Below the pieces are notes generated by a model. The model was not told the DNA's origin and ran no database searches. It saw only the letters and a list, made by a program, of their open reading frames with translations. Positions 1 to 13,990 of a stretch of DNA of 64,000 nucleotides are shown here, one piece after another; the stretch's first letter is position 1, and the number at the start of each line of letters is the position of its first letter. Source of the DNA: Neoechinorhynchus agilis (Eukaryota > Acanthocephala); NCBI GenBank assembly GCA_051530055.1, contig CM121341.1:8866001-8930000 (forward strand), written 5' to 3'. Position numbers and translations under genes: made by a program.

Positions 1-3000
1 GCAATGAACGAATCTTGATCTTCGGACACAGAAAAACGATTATGCAAAGCGACAGTAAAGAAATATTAAAAATCGATCCGCAACGCTCGAAATCAGAATT
101 CGAAATGAAAACAAAAAAGCATCAAAGTCCGCACCAAAAGCGAATAAACATTCTGAACTCGGTTAAAAGCTTCGTTGAGATCGACATCGGCAATGAACGA
201 ATCTTGATCTTCGGACACAGAAAAACGATTATGCAAAGCGGCTGCAAAGAAATATTAAAAAATCGATCCGCAACGCTCGAAATCAGAATTCGAAATGAAA
301 ACAAAAAAGCATCAAAGTTCGCACCAAAAGCGAAAAAACATTCTGAACTCGTTAAAAGCTTCGTTGAGATCGACATCGGCAATGAACGAATCTTGATCTT
401 CGGACACAGAAAAACGATTATGCAAAGCGACAGTAAAGAAATATTAAAAAATCGATCCGCAACGCTCGAAATCAGAATTCGAAATGAAAACAAAAAAGCA
501 TCAAAGTCCGCACCAAAAGCGAAAAACATTCTGAACTCGGTTAAAAGCTTCGTTGAGATCGACATCGGCAATGAACGAATCTTGATCTTCGGACACAGAA
601 AAACGATTATGCAAAGCGGCTGCAAAGAAATATTAAAAAAATCGATTCGCAACACTCGAAAACCGACATCGGCAATGAACGAATCTTAATCTTCGGACAC
701 AGAAAAACGATTATGCAAAGCGGCTGCAAAGAAATATTAAAAAAATCGATTCGCAACACTCGAAAACCGACATCGGCAATGAACGAATCTTGATCTTCGG
801 ACACAGAAAAACGATTATGCAAAGCGACAGTAAAGAAATATTAAAAATCGATCCGCAACGCTCGAAATCAGAATTCGAAACGAAAACAAAAAAGCATCAA
901 AGTCCGCACCAAAAGCGAATAAACATTCGGAACTCGGTTAAAAGCTTCGTTGAGATCGACATCGGCAATGAACGAATCTTGATCTTCGGACACAGAAAAA
1001 CGATTATGCAAAGCGGCTGCAAAGAAATATTAAAAAAATCGATTCGCAACACTCGAAAACCGACATCGGCAATGAACGAATCTTGATCTTCGGACACAGA
1101 AAAACGATTATGCAAAGCGACAGTAAAGAAATATTAAAAAATCGATCCGCAACGCTCGAAATCAGAATTCGAAACGAAAACAAAAAAGCATCAAAGTCCG
1201 CACCAAAAGCGAATAAACATTCTGAACTCGGTTAAAAGCTTCGTTGAGATCGACATCGGCAATGAACGAATCTTGATCTTCGGACACAGAAAAACGATTA
1301 TGCAAAGCGGCTGCAAAGAAATATTAAAAAAATCGATTCGCAACACTCGAAAACCGACATCGGCAATGAACGAATCTTGATCTTCGGACACAGAAAAACG
1401 ATTATGCAAAGCGACAGTAAAGAAATATTAAAAAATCGATCCGCAACGCTCGAAATCAGAATTCGAAACGAAAACAAAAAAGCATCAAAGTCCGCACCAA
1501 AAGCGAATAAACATTCTGAACTCGGTTAAAAGCTTCGTTGAGATCGACATCGGCAATGAACGAATCTTGATCTTCGGACACAGAAAAACGATTATGCAAA
1601 GCGACAGTAAAGAAATATTAAAAAATCGATCCGCAACGCTCGAAATCAGAATTCGAAACGAAAACAAAAAAGCATCAAAGTCCGCACCAAAAGCGAATAA
1701 ACATTCTGAACTCGGTTAAAAGCTTCGTTGAGATCGACATCGGCAATGAACGAATCTTGATCTTCGGACACAGAAAAACGATTATGCAAAGCGGCTGCAA
1801 AGAAATATTAAAAAAATCGATTCGCAACACTCGAAAACCGACATCGGCAATGAACGAATCTTGATCTTCGGACACAGAAAAACGATTATGCAAAGCGACT
1901 GTAAAGAAATATTAAAAAATCGATCCGCAACGCTCGAAATCAGAATTCGAAATGAAAACAAAAAAGCATCAAAGTCCGCACCAAAAGCGAAAAAACATTC
2001 TGAACTCGGTTAAAAGCTTCGTTGAGATCGACATCGGCAATGAACGAATCTTGATCTTCGGACACAGAAAAACGATTATGCAAAGCGACAGTAAAGAAAT
2101 ATTAAAAAATCGATCCGCAACGCTCGAAATCAGAATTCGAAATGAAAAAAAAAAGCATCAAAGTCCGCACCAAAAGCGAATAAACATTCTGAACTCGGTT
2201 AAAAGCTTCGCGAATCTTGATCTTCGGACACAGAAAAACGATTATGCAAAGGACAGTAAAGAAATATTAAAAAATCGATCCGCAACGCTCGAAATCAGAA
2301 TTCGAAACGAAAACAAAAAAGCATCAAAGTCCGCACCAAAAGCGAATAAACATTCGGAACTCGGTTAAAAGCTTCGTTGAGATCGACATCGGCAATGAAC
2401 GAATCTTGATCTTCGGACACAGAAAAACGATTATGCAAAGCGGCTGCAAAGAAATATTAAAAAAATCGATTCGCAACACTCGAAAACCGACATCGGCAAT
2501 GAACGAATCTTGATCTTCGGACACAGAAAAACGATTATGCAAAGCGACAGTAAAGAAATATTAAAAATCGATCCGCAACGCTCGAAATCAGAATTCGAAA
2601 CGAAAACAAAAAAGCATCAAAGTCCGCACCAAAAGCGAAAAAACATTCTGAACTCGGTTAAAAGCTTCGTTGAGATCGACATCGGCAATGAACGAATCTT
2701 GATCTTCGGACACAGAAAAACGATTATGCAAAGCGACCGTAAAGAAATATTAAAAAATCGATCCGCAACGCTCGAAATCAGAATTCGAAATGAAAACAAA
2801 AAAGCATCAAAGTCCGCACCAAAAGCGAATAAACATTCGGAACTCGGTTAAAAGCTTCGTTGAGATCGACATCGGCAATGAACGAATCTTGATCTTCGGA
2901 CACAGAAAAACGATTATGCAAAGCGACTGCAAAGAAATATTAAAAAATCGATCCGCAACGCTCGAAATCAGAATTCGAAATGAAAACAAAAAAGCATCAA

Positions 3001-6000
3001 AGTCCGCACCAAAAGCGAATAAACATTCGGAACTCGGTTAAAAGCTTCGTTGAGATCGACATCGGCAATGAACGAATCTTGATCTTCGGACACAGAAAAA
3101 CGATTATGCAAAGCGGCTGCAAAGAAATATTAAAAAAATCGATTCGCAACACTCGAAAACCGACATCGGCAATGAACGAATCTTGATCTTCGGACACAGA
3201 AAAACGATTATGCAAAGCGACCGTAAAGAAATATTAAAAAATCGATCCGCAACGCTCGAAATCAGAATTCGAAATGAAAACAAAAAAGCATCAAAGTCCG
3301 CACCAAAAGCGAAAAACATTCTGAACTCGGTTAAAAGCTTCGTTGAGATCGACATCGGCAATGAACTTAATCTTCGGACACAGAAAAACGATTATGCAAA
3401 GCGACCGTAAAGAAATATTAAAAAATCGATCCGCAACACTCGAAATCAGAATTCGAAATGAAAACAAAAAAGCATCAAAGTCCGCACCAAAAGCGAATAA
3501 ACATTCTGAACTTGGTTAAAAGCTTCGTTGAGATCGACATCGGCAATGAACAAATCTTGATCTTCGGACACAGAAAAACGATTATGCAAAGCGACCGCAA
3601 GGAAATATTAAAAAAATCGATTCGCAACACTCGAAATCAGAATTTGAAATGCAAACAAAAAAGCATCAAAGTCAGCAGTAAAAGCGAAAAACATTCTGAA
3701 CTCGGTTAAAAGCTTCGTTGAGATCGACATCGGCAATGAACGAATCTTGATCTTCGGACACAGAAAAACGATTATGCAAAGCGACCGTAAAGAAATATTA
3801 AAAATCGATCCGCAACACTCGAAATCAGAATTTGAAATGCAAACAAAAAAGCATCAAAGTCCGCACCAAAAGCGAAAAACATTCGGAACTCGGTTAAAAG
3901 CTTCGTTGAGATCGACATCAATGAACAATCTTGATCTTCGGACACAAAAACGATTATGCAAAGCGGCTGCAAAGAAATATTAAAAAATCGATTCGCAACA
4001 CTCGAAAACCGACATCGGCAATGAACGAATCTTGATCTTCGGACACAGAAAAACGATTATGCAAAGCGACCGTAAAGAAATATTAAAAAATCGATCCGTA
4101 ACGCTCGAAAACCGACATCGGCTATGAACGAATCTTGATCTTCGGACACAGAAAAACGATTATGCAAAGCGGCTGCAAAGAAATATTAAAAAATTCGATT
4201 CGCAACACTCGAAAACCGGCATCGGCAATGAACGAATCTTAATCTTCGGACACAGAAAAACGATTATGCAAAGCGACCGTAAAGAAATATTAAAAATCTA
4301 TCCGCAACGCTCGAAATCAGAATTTGAAATGCAAACAAAAAAGCATCAAAGTCCGAACAAAAAGCGAAAAAACATTCCGAACTCGGTTAAAAGCTTCGTT
4401 GAGATCGACATCGGCAATGAACGAATCTTGATCTTCGGACACAGAAAAACGATTATGCAAAGCGGCTGCAAAGAAATATTAAAAAATCGATCCGCAACGC
4501 TCGAAATCAGAATTCGAAATGAAAACAAAAAAGATCAAAGTCCGCACCAAAAGCGAATAAACATTCGAACTCGGTTAAAAGCTTCGTTGAGATCGACATC
4601 GGCAATGAACGAATCTTGATCTTCGGACACAGAAAAACGATTATGCAAAGCGACCGTAAAGAAATATTAAAAAATCGATCCGCAACACTCGAAATCAGAA
4701 TTCGAAATGAAAACAAAAAAGCATCAAAGTCCGCACCAAAAGCGAATAAACATTCGGAACTCGGTTAAAAGCTTCGTTGAGATCGACATCGGCAATGAAC
4801 GAATCTTGATCTTCGGACACAGAAAAACGATTATGCAAAGCGGCTGCAAAGAAATATTAAAAAATCGATTCGCAACACTCGAAAACCGACATCGGCAATG
4901 AACGAATCTTGATCTTCGGACACAGAAAAACGATTATGCAAAGCGACCGTAAAGAAATATTAAAAAATCGATCCGCAACGCTCGAAATCCGACATCGGCA
5001 TGAACGAATCTGATCTTCGGACACAGAAAAACGATTATGCAAAGCGACAAAAATATTAAAAATCGATCCGCAACGCTCGAAAACCGACATCGGCTATGAA
5101 CGAATCTTGATCTTCGGACACAGAAAACGATTATGCAAAGCGGCTGCAAAGAAATATTAAAAAAATCGATTCGCAACACTCGAAAACCGACATCGGCAAT
5201 GAACGAATCTTAATCTTCGGACACAGAAAAACGATTATGCAAAGCGACCGTAAAGAAATATTAAAAAATCTATCCGCAACGCTCGAAATCAGAATTTGAA
5301 ATGCAAACAAAAAAGCATCAAAGTCCGAACAAAAAGCGAAAAAACATTCCGAACTCGGTTAAAAGCTTCGTTGAGATCGACATCGGCAATGAACGAATCT
5401 TGATCTTCGGACACAAAAACGATTATGCAAAGCGACCGTAAAGAAATATTAAAAAATCGATCCGCAACACTCGAAATCAGAATTTGAAATGCAAACAAAA
5501 AAGCATCAAAGTCCGCACCGAAAGCGAATAAACATTCGGAACTCGGTTAAAAGCTTCGTTGAGATCGACATCGGCAATGAACGAATCTTGATCTTCGGAC
5601 ACAGAAAAACGATTATGCAAAGCGACTGTAAAGAAATATTAAAAAATCGATCCGCAACACTCGAAATCAGAATTCGAAATGAAAACAAAAAAGCATCAAA
5701 GTCCGCACCAAAAGCGAATAAACATTCGGAACTCGGTTAAAAGCTTCGTTGAGATCGACATCGGCAATGAACGAATCTTGATCTTCGGACACAGAAAAAC
5801 GATTATGCAAAGCGGCTGCAAAGAAATATTAAAAAAATCGATTCGCAACACTCGAAAACCGACATCGGCAATGAACGAATCTTGATCTTCGGACACAGAA
5901 AAACGATTATGCAAAGCGACAGTAAAGAAATATTAAAAAATCGATCCGCAACGCTCGAAATCAGACATCGGCAATGAACGAATCTTGATCTTCGGACACA

Positions 6001-7600
6001 GAAAAACGATTATGCAAAGCGACCGTAAAGAAATATTAAAAAAATCGATTCGCAACACTCGAAATCAGAATTTGAAATGCAAACAAAAAAGCATCAAAGT
6101 CCGCACCAAAAGCGAAAAACATTCGGAACTCGGTTAAAAGCTTCGTTGAGATCGACATCGGCAATGAACGAATCTTGATCTTCGGACACAGAAAAACGAT
6201 TATGCAAAGCGACCGTAAAGAAATATTAAAAAATCGATCCGCAACACTCGAAATCAGAATTCGAAATGAAAACAAAAAAGCATCAAAGTCCGCACCAAAA
6301 GCGAATAAACATTCGGAACTCGGTTAAAAGCTTCGTTGAGATCGACATCGGCAATGAACGAATCTTGATCTTCGGACACAGAAAAACGATTATGCAAAGC
6401 GGCTGCAAAGAAATATTAAAAAAATCGATTCGCAACACTCGAAAACCGACATCGGCAATGAACGAATCTTGATCTTCGGACACAGAAAAACGATTATGCA
6501 AAGCGACCGTAAAGAAATATTAAAAAATCGATCCGCAACATTTGAAATGAAACAAAAAAGCATCAAAGTCCGCACCAAAAGCGAAAAACATTCGAACTCG
6601 GTTAAAAGCTTCGTTGAGATCGACGGCAATGAACGAATCTTGATCTTCGGACACAGAAAAACGATTATGCAAAGCGACAGTAAAGAAATATTAAAAAATC
6701 GATCCGCAACGCTCGAAATCAGAATTCGAAATGAAAACAAAAAAGCATCAAAGTCCGCACCAAAAGCGAATAAACATTCGGAACTCGGTTAAAAGCTTCG
6801 TTGAGATCGACATCGGCAATGAACGAATCTTGATCTTCGGACACAGAAAAACGATTATGCAAAGCGGCTGCAAAGAAATATTAAAAAAATCGATTCGCAA
6901 CACTCGAAAACCGACATCGGCAATGAACGAATCTTGATCTTCGGACACAGAAAAACGATTATGCAAAGCGGCTGCAAAGAAATATTAAAAAATCGATCCG
7001 CAACGCTCGAAAACCGACATCGGCAATGAACGAATCTTGATCTTCGGACACAGAAAAACGATTATGCAAAGCGACCGTAAAGAAATATTAAAAAATCGAT
7101 CCGCAACGCTCGAAATCAGAATTTGAAATGCAAACAAAAAAGCATCAAAGTCCGCACCAAAAGCGAAAAAACATTCCGAACTCGGTTAAAAGCTTCGTTG
7201 AGATCGACATCGGCAATGAACGAATCTTGATCTTCGGACACAGAAAAACGATTATGCAAAGCGACCGTAAAGAAATATTAAAAAATCGATCCGCAACACT
7301 CGAAATCAGAATTTGAAATGCAAACAAAAAAGCATCAAAGTCCGCACCGAAAGCGAATAAACATTCGGAACTCGGTTAAAAGCTTCGTTGAGATCGACAT
7401 CGGCAATGAACGAATCTTGATCTTCGGACACAGAAAAACGATTATGCAAAGCGGCTGCAAAGAAATATTAAAAAAATCGATTCGCAACACTCGAAATCCG
7501 ATATCGGCAATGAACGAATCTTGATCTTCGGACACAGAAAAACGATTATGCAAAGCGACCGTAAAGAAACATTAAAAAATCGATCCTCAACATAGGAAAT
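1..7600. repeat. Satellite array A, 190-bp and 104-bp units
   Basis: The first 7.6 kb is one tandem array. A long unit of about 190 bp runs from CGACATCGGCAATGAACG through GAATTCGAAA and AAAGCATCAAAG to GCTTCGTTGAGAT. A short unit of about 104 bp keeps the first half but lacks the middle and end of the long one; it is marked by GCGGCTGC and ATTCGCAACACTCG. Alternation gives a regular 294-bp higher-order repeat, for example at 897, 1191 and 1485. The long unit is not a multiple of three and units differ by single-base indels in A-runs, so the many open frames on both strands look incidental. The array runs off the left edge and decays near 7,570-7,620. I see no gene inside it. Confidence 0.95.
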
Positions 7601-8814
7601 CACAATTTGAGATGTAAACAAAAACGCCTATGTCTGCATTAATAAAAAAAAGAATCATTCTAGAATTGATCGGCATTTTGAGTGAAGATGTGAGATTAAA
7701 GAAAGCGGCTGTAGATCTGGACTGTTGACTTCAAAGACGGTCGTCATTTTCTCGTTTAAACCTTTTTAAGGTCTACATATAAGAGTGTGTGTATAAGTGG
7801 TTTTTCGTCGTTCGCTATCTGTGCAACAAACTAGGCAACGAGAATTTATCGTTTTTTTTCTGTTAGACAGATTCGCTTGGTTCAGGGGTAAAATCGTTTG
7901 TTCAATTGTTGGATTCAAACTCACGTTCGGATACGTACGAGAGTACGTTAGAGTGCGCTGGTAGTGGCGGCTGGGGGGGGTTGTTTTTGAAGCGTGTGAG
8001 AGAGATATCGATTGAAAAGGCGCCGTTATGTGGAAGTGGTGACAAGAGAGATCATGGAAATTCCTGGCGTTAACTTTGAGATGATGGTCGTGTGGAGGTT
8101 GCGCAATGGAGTGTCTAGTCGACCGGGTCGCCGGCTGGATTCCGCTTTCATCGAAAATTTCGACACACACACACAGAGAGCTTCGACGACAACGCTCTAG
8201 CAGCTCTACAATTCAGATTCCGCTCCGAGTGCTTATGCAGACAACATCACAACTCTCGCTCTCTCCTCTCTTAAATGGTGACGCGAGTAAAGTCATAGAG
8301 GCAGAGTTCTCCTCATTCCTTCCTTCCTCATCCTCCTATCGCATTCTGCTTACACACATTTTTATCAACCCGAAAAAATCGGGAACAGAGAATTGAACCA
8401 ACTCTTTGGGCGCTTAACCTTATTGGTTGCAATTCAGCGAATCCCCTTTCAAGAACCACATGATCACACACGTGAATCGAACTCCGGTGCACACTCTAAT
8501 CACGCCGCGCTCTCTTCCTAAATTGCATCATCGTCATCATCGTGCTGAAGACCGGACGCCGCCGCGTGCCTTTGGCATCTCCTGCGAATTGCGCTTCCCC
8601 GCTCGCTACATCTCATTAGCAACAAACACACTACTGGCAAGTTCCCTCCTCCACCACCACCACCCAGGATCTCTCTCTCGATCTGTCTGCGACTGTGTGC
8701 ACGAGATACCACCGTCGTTGTAGTCGTCATCATCATCTCGTACTTTCAACTTATTCGTCTCAGGATTCTAGAGATTATCTTGACCAGGGAGACCGATTCA
8801 AACTCTCAAAAACA
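7601..8814. other. Upstream region of the BCL9-like gene, no gene seen
   Basis: About 1.2 kb between the satellite and the first BCL9-like coding exon. It holds CT-, CA- and CAT-rich low-complexity stretches and several fortuitous frames with no recognisable protein. It probably contains the promoter and 5' UTR of the gene starting at 8815. A pyrimidine-rich acceptor (TTATTCGTCTCAG) ends at about 8762, 53 nt before the ATG, and could be a 5' UTR or trans-splice site. Confidence 0.5.
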
Positions 8815-11666
8815 ATGAAAAGTGAGTACATTGTGTTTTTCAAGAGAAACTTCTAACAAGATCAATGATTTTTTTTCTAAAACTTTGAAAAGTCAATCTT
8901 TCAATGATCGACACGGTAACTGTTCGCAATTCAATCTAAGAACTTCAACAAATTCATCTTCACTTATTAAAAGCGAAAAAAAAATTATTTACCGTCTCTC
9001 ACATATATACATTTGGAAAAACATTTTACCAAAAAAAAGAAGAACGTTCACCGGTTTTTTAGTTCTCCTTAATCGTTTTTATACAATCGCGGGCGTTTTC
9101 AAACTGGTTTATCCAGTGTATTTTTTTTATCAGTTTTCCTAGAGTATTTTTATGTTAATCTTCCTCATTCTACATGGAAAAAACGCTTTTTCATTTAGTC
9201 AAAAAAGCGCAACTAATGCCAGTGGACAATGGCACACCGGGTCCTCCGTCCGAACCCCATGTGAATCCACCGGAAGCAGTCCCGAAGCCATCGCCACCGG
9301 TGTCCAGCGGGACAGTAAAAGTAAAATCAAAGTCTAAGAAACTCCAACCGAATAGTGTGGGAAGTCTAAATGCATCCACGACGACATCCAGCCCGGTACC
9401 TACCACCCAGAAACGGACAAAACGTCGAAAAAAACAGTCTACATCTCCGTCAACGACTTCGGCTACGACCACAAAAGACGGGTCTCTAAAACGCCGTCGC
9501 GTTATAAAGGACACTCCTGCTGAGACACCCAACAATACCAGTAGCCTCAATAATAGCCTAGTCGAGACGTCAGGCTTAACCTCTAATTCCACGAGCACCT
9601 CTGCAACAGTCACCCAAAAATCCTTGATGCTCAAAATGGATGAAACGGACGACTTTACCACGTTTTTCGACCTTCCTCAAAGTGCCGAGAGGCAGGACTC
9701 GGATTCCAAAAATGAAACTGTTAAAAGTGAAAAGGAATGTAATCCAATGAGTATTGTAGATAGTTTATGTGCTTCCCAACAACCCAATGATTGTTCTGTG
9801 AAAAAAGACGATGTCCTTGATGACAACTATCCTTACATTCATGTGTTCACGACTAATTTGGCCAATGCAGGCGCTGAAGCTCTGCAGAATGGCAAAAGTT
9901 CTTCTCTGATTGGATTCCACAAAGAAACAAAAGGAGATCCCGCTCAGATTTTGATGGAAAAAGAGAAACAAATGAGGCGAGAAGCGAATCTCGCAAAGCT
10001 TAAACAAATAGGTGGAATGTTAAATATATATTCTTCCAAAAAGCGACCTTCCGAAACCCCGAAACCGCCGACTAACGGTCAACTGGACGATAGGAAAAAG
10101 CCTAGATCCAGTACTTTAAATGCTGCTCCACGAATGCACCGTGCTGGACCTCCCGAAAGGTTCGGATCACTAACCGACTTTTCGAGACGAAATCCTCCGC
10201 CCATTTCATATGGTGGGCCTTCAATGGCTGAGTTGCAGACTGCCCCATCCCCTCAGCATATGAATTACGAGATTCATGGACAAGAGTTGATAATAACAAG
10301 GCAGCTCAATCCGCGCCATAAGCCCAACACCAACGATTCAAATATGTCCACATCTCCGATGATTCAAAACCGTGATCAAATGGCTGAGCCTTTAAGTCAT
10401 ATGCTCCATATGACCAATAATATCCCTCGCCCTGCTTCTGATCCAAAACGAATGTCTTCACCGTCCGTAAAATCCGATATTATGCAGCAACATACTCCAC
10501 AACGAACATGTCAGCCTCACTTAGGACCACCTCGACCGAGGATGATGTACATGGACGCTCCACCACCTTCCGTGATTCCATCATCAGGTCATTTCGGGAA
10601 TGCGGGAGGTGGATGCCATCCACCGAGAATGATGATGGGTCCTCCACCCCATCACCACCACGCTCCGGTCAACAACACATTTGTAAATGCCACTATGAGT
10701 ATACAGCAGCTGAACATCCAAAGCATGCCTGATGGAAGCGGTCAACACCCTCAACAACTCGTGATGGCTGCCAGTGGCGGTGGTAGTGGTGGCTGTGGTG
10801 GCGGCGGTGGCGGCGGTGGACCACCACATCACAATCTTTCTCAACACGGCCCTCATTCTTATATGGTTCCAATGGATCACCAGCAACAAATGATGACAAT
10901 GCCACCACCACCACCACATCGTATGCCGTTCAATCCTATGATGCGTCCTCGTTGTATGGGTCCACCACAACAACAACAACAACAACGATTCAGACCACAT
11001 CATCACCATCAAATGGACGGAATAATGATGACTCCTTCTCCGGCATCAATGATGGGTAAACAGTTCATGGATCCTCCTCCTCCGTCTAACGGCACTAACG
11101 GTCCAATGATGCCCATGATGCAACGTATGATGATGAGTGGTCCGCCGTCTCAGATGATGATGATGAGTGGACCCCCTCAAAGATTCATGTACTGCGGTGC
11201 ACAAGGCCCTCCTCCTCCAATGATGGAAATGAGACCACCAGGTCCACCAATGAACCATCCGGAACAAATGATGATGTCAATGGACCATTCATCGTCGCAC
11301 CATCTAGCACCGCAACATTTTCATGGTTATGATGGAATGATGGATGGTCCTGCGCCTCAGCACATGATAATGCAACCACATCACCAAATGATGGTGGACT
11401 CTTCTTGTCCACCACCGCCGTCCATGTCTATGATACATCAACAAGGGAAACCTCAACAACGAATGATGCCGTTACCGCCTCAACAGCATCAAATGTTCCA
11501 TCCTAACGATTACGGACAAATGTACGTTGATAGCGCTCATTCTCAGGCTGATCTTATGAATTCGCCCGCTTTTATGCCATCACAACCACAGCATCCCTCC
11601 CAACCTCCTCCTCCTCCTCCACAAGCCGCTGAGCAGTTTATGAACAGTGGGACGTGTAATCAGTAA
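8815..11666 (+). CDS. BCL9/Legless-like Wnt transcriptional co-factor
   Basis: Two coding exons: 8815-8821 (ATGAAAA, donor GTGAGT) and 9199-11666, separated by a 377-nt intron with acceptor TTTTTCATTTAG. The phases match and give an 824-aa protein starting MKI. The tiny first coding exon resembles the start of vertebrate BCL9L (MRI). Residues about 212-245 (core YIHVFTTNLANAGAEAL) match BCL9 homology domain 1, which binds Pygopus PHD fingers. Residues about 249-278 (a basic/acidic helix with MEKEKQMRRE) look like HD2, the beta-catenin-binding helix. Near residues 74-80 a basic run (KRTKRRKK) could be a nuclear signal. The remaining 500+ residues are Met/Pro/His/Gln-rich low complexity with poly-Gly, poly-Pro and poly-Gln tracts. 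The family links beta-catenin to Pygopus in the nucleus. HD1 is clear and HD2 weaker; I did not find HD3. The upstream in-frame ATG at 9174 lies inside the intron. Confidence 0.85.
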
Positions 11667-11856
11667 CGTTTTTGATCATCTTGCGAGTGTTTGAGTTAAC
11701 GACGGAAAGGCCATTGTATGCAAAAAGCTAGTTAGGTTATGATGACCCGAGTGGACGCGGTTGTCGAATTCGCCTTGTATGTTTAAAGACCGCTGATATA
11801 TCTTTTGGGCTTTGTACATTATATGGTGACTCCGTCAAGTTTTGTATAATTGTGCA

Positions 11857-11862
11857 AATAAA
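11857..11862 (+). terminator. Poly(A) signal of the BCL9-like gene
   Basis: AATAAA lies 190 nt after the stop codon and just before the convergent Phafin-like gene, whose stop is at 11984. The two 3' ends face each other with about 120 bp between them. Confidence 0.7.
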
Positions 11863-11983
11863 ACAACCTTTCATCTCCCTTTTTGCGGTTATGCGCTGGT
11901 ATATTGAAACGAGAGAGAAAACATTCCCCCCTTCCTCGTCGAATTAAACGCGTATAATTTAAGAATTTCTCTGGAATATAAAA

Positions 11984-13190
11984 TCACGCATGCTGATCCT
12001 TTCCTGCGGCGTAGAAACTCGAATCAGCCATGTCCAATCGTTCACCATCACCACCACCACCACTTTCCGAGTCATCACCAGAACTGTCCGAACTATTATC
12101 TTTAAAAAGAAACCATAAAACTTTCATTGAAAAATTAGACTTACATGATGAAATCTCATGTTGCTCTTGTGGCAATTTCCGATCATTTATTAAGAGTTTG
12201 CCAAAACAACCTTCACAAACTCTTTGAAGTTCCTTAGCAGAGATATTTGGCAAAATATATTTGTTCTTGCTACAATCTCCACATACTACCGATCCACAAT
12301 TTCGACAATGATGTCGACGATTGACAATCGTGAATTTCTTTGAACAAACCATACATCCTGTAGCGTTAGAATCGCTTATCCAAACTGGGGCAGCTGATCG
12401 AATCTCGCCGGTAGTAGAAGCAGATACTTCTTCGATGTTCTCATTGCAATAAAGAGCACATTTTCTTAGATGGCCTATCCAATCTTCCTTCTCCTTTTGA
12501 CTGTTAGCCAACAAAGTGAACGATTTTTTGGGAGTGTAGATGGTGAAGGCGTGTTTCATATCTCCAGAATCCGGCAATGATTCTACTTTTAATTTGTAGA
12601 GTGATAGTATTTGTTGACCATTGAATTTCTTGGTTGGTTTGTTGAGGGTTATTCCGCCGTAGACGAGAATGTCACTGAAGAGGAAAAACCCGCGTTTCTT
12701 TGGTCGCTTCTTGCAAATCTTGGTCAATGTACCTTGTCCAATCAGAGCTCGATTCGGTTTCAGAAGTTTCTGGTCGATAAAAGTATAGCAAATGAACTTT
12801 AAGATTGAGAACAAACCTGTCCGAATGGAGAAAAGGCATCTTCGACTAATTTTATTCGCATCTCATTGAGGTAAGATACGGCTATAAGTGGAAATTGAGG
12901 CAAAACATAATCACGGGTTCATGCATAAAAACAACATAGTGAGTTTTGTTCACAATTTTAGCTAACATCAAAACTAATTTACACTTCAATAAACGTTAAA
13001 TCAGAAAGCTAAAGCTATGTGAAAATTAGCTTTATGCATTTGAAGTGTTTCTCATCCTTAAAATGAACTTCAATTAGATCTTCTCTCCCAATTTATTCTT
13101 ACCCATTCTATTGAGCTCTTGGCAATCACTGGGATCTAATCGCTCTTCGGTTTCAGAACCATTTTCGCCCTCATTTGAGTTGTTTGCCAT
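11984..13190 (-). CDS. Phafin-like PH-FYVE endosomal protein (PLEKHF1/2)
   Basis: Four exons on the minus strand: 13190-13103, 12881-12817, 12769-12145 and 12099-11984, with introns of 221, 47 and 45 nt. All junctions are GT-AG with consistent phases and give 297 aa. Exon 2 encodes NEMRIKLVEDAFSPFGQ, which aligns with the start of human Phafins. The PH domain (RALIGQGTLTKICKK to the WIGHLRK helix) is followed by a FYVE finger with all signatures: WISD, RRHHCRNCG and RVCEGC. The tail is acidic and Ser/Gly-rich, as in Phafin-2. Phafins bind PI3P on early endosomes and act in endosome fusion, autophagy and macropinocytosis. The last intron is 45 nt and in frame, so a plain ORF reads through it. 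The length is slightly above the vertebrate proteins (about 250-280 aa). Confidence 0.9.
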
Positions 13191-13396
13191 CACGATATGT
13201 TAAATTGACGCTTTCAAATAAAGATGACGAGAGATCTAAGAACGCAACAAAAAGATTTGTCACACTCTAAAGCACACAAAAGTCTATATGCTCATTTCCG
13301 ACTCAACTTATTTTGAGACAAAATGACTGTTGATTTTATGAGAGAAATGACGACGATTCGGCCGTAAGCGTCAATAAGGATCCAGCAATGATGCTA

Positions 13397-13990
13397 ATTT
13401 TTAATAAAAATATTTCATGAAACAATCTCATTGATTTTCTTACCAACCAAAGGGATAATCCTAAGGATTTAGAATCTCCGATAATAAGACAGTCGACGTT
13501 CATCATCAACACAGAAAATCCTTCTGGATGATCAAGGTATTTATTATTTTTTAATAAAAATATTTCATGCCACATTCTCATTGATTTTCTTACAAACCAA
13601 AGGGATAATCCTAAGGATTTAGAATCTCCGATAATAAGACAGTCGACGTTCATCATCAACACAGAAAATCCTTCTGGATAATCAAGGTATTGATTATTTT
13701 TTAATAAAAATATTTCATGCCACATTCTCATTGATTTTCTTACAAACTAAAGGGATAATTCGAAGGATTTAGAATCTCCGATAATAAGACAGTCGACGTT
13801 CATCATCAACACAGAAAATCCTTCTGGATAATCAAAGTATTTATTATTTTTTAATAAAAATATTTCATGCAACATTCTCATTGATTTTCTTACAAACCAA
13901 AGGGGATAATCCTAAGGATTTAGAATCTCCGATAATAAGACAGCCGACTTTCATCATCAACACAGAAAATCCTTCGGGAAAATCAAGGTA
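13397..13990. repeat. 150-bp tandem repeat, four copies
   Basis: Copies start near 13,401, 13,551, 13,701 and 13,851 and share TTAATAAAAATATTTCATG plus a block around AGACAGTCGACGTTCATC. The period of 150 bp is an exact multiple of three, and the minus strand stays open across two and a half copies as a 50-residue repeat containing PEGFSVLMMNVDCLIIGDSK. The copy nearest 13,900 has an extra G that breaks the frame. No flanking splice structure or homology identifies it as a gene. Confidence 0.85.

Noticed and set aside
15-7553. Dozens of overlapping ORFs of 60-224 codons on both strands
   Set aside because: They are products of a satellite whose long unit is not a multiple of three. Frames shift at each indel and both strands are equally open.
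8012-8736. Several ORFs of 60-130 codons before the BCL9-like gene
   Set aside because: Low-complexity composition on both strands, no domain, and location fits promoter/5' UTR.
10584-11415. His/Trp-rich minus-strand ORFs inside the BCL9-like gene
   Set aside because: They are antisense shadows of Met/Pro/His-rich coding repeats.
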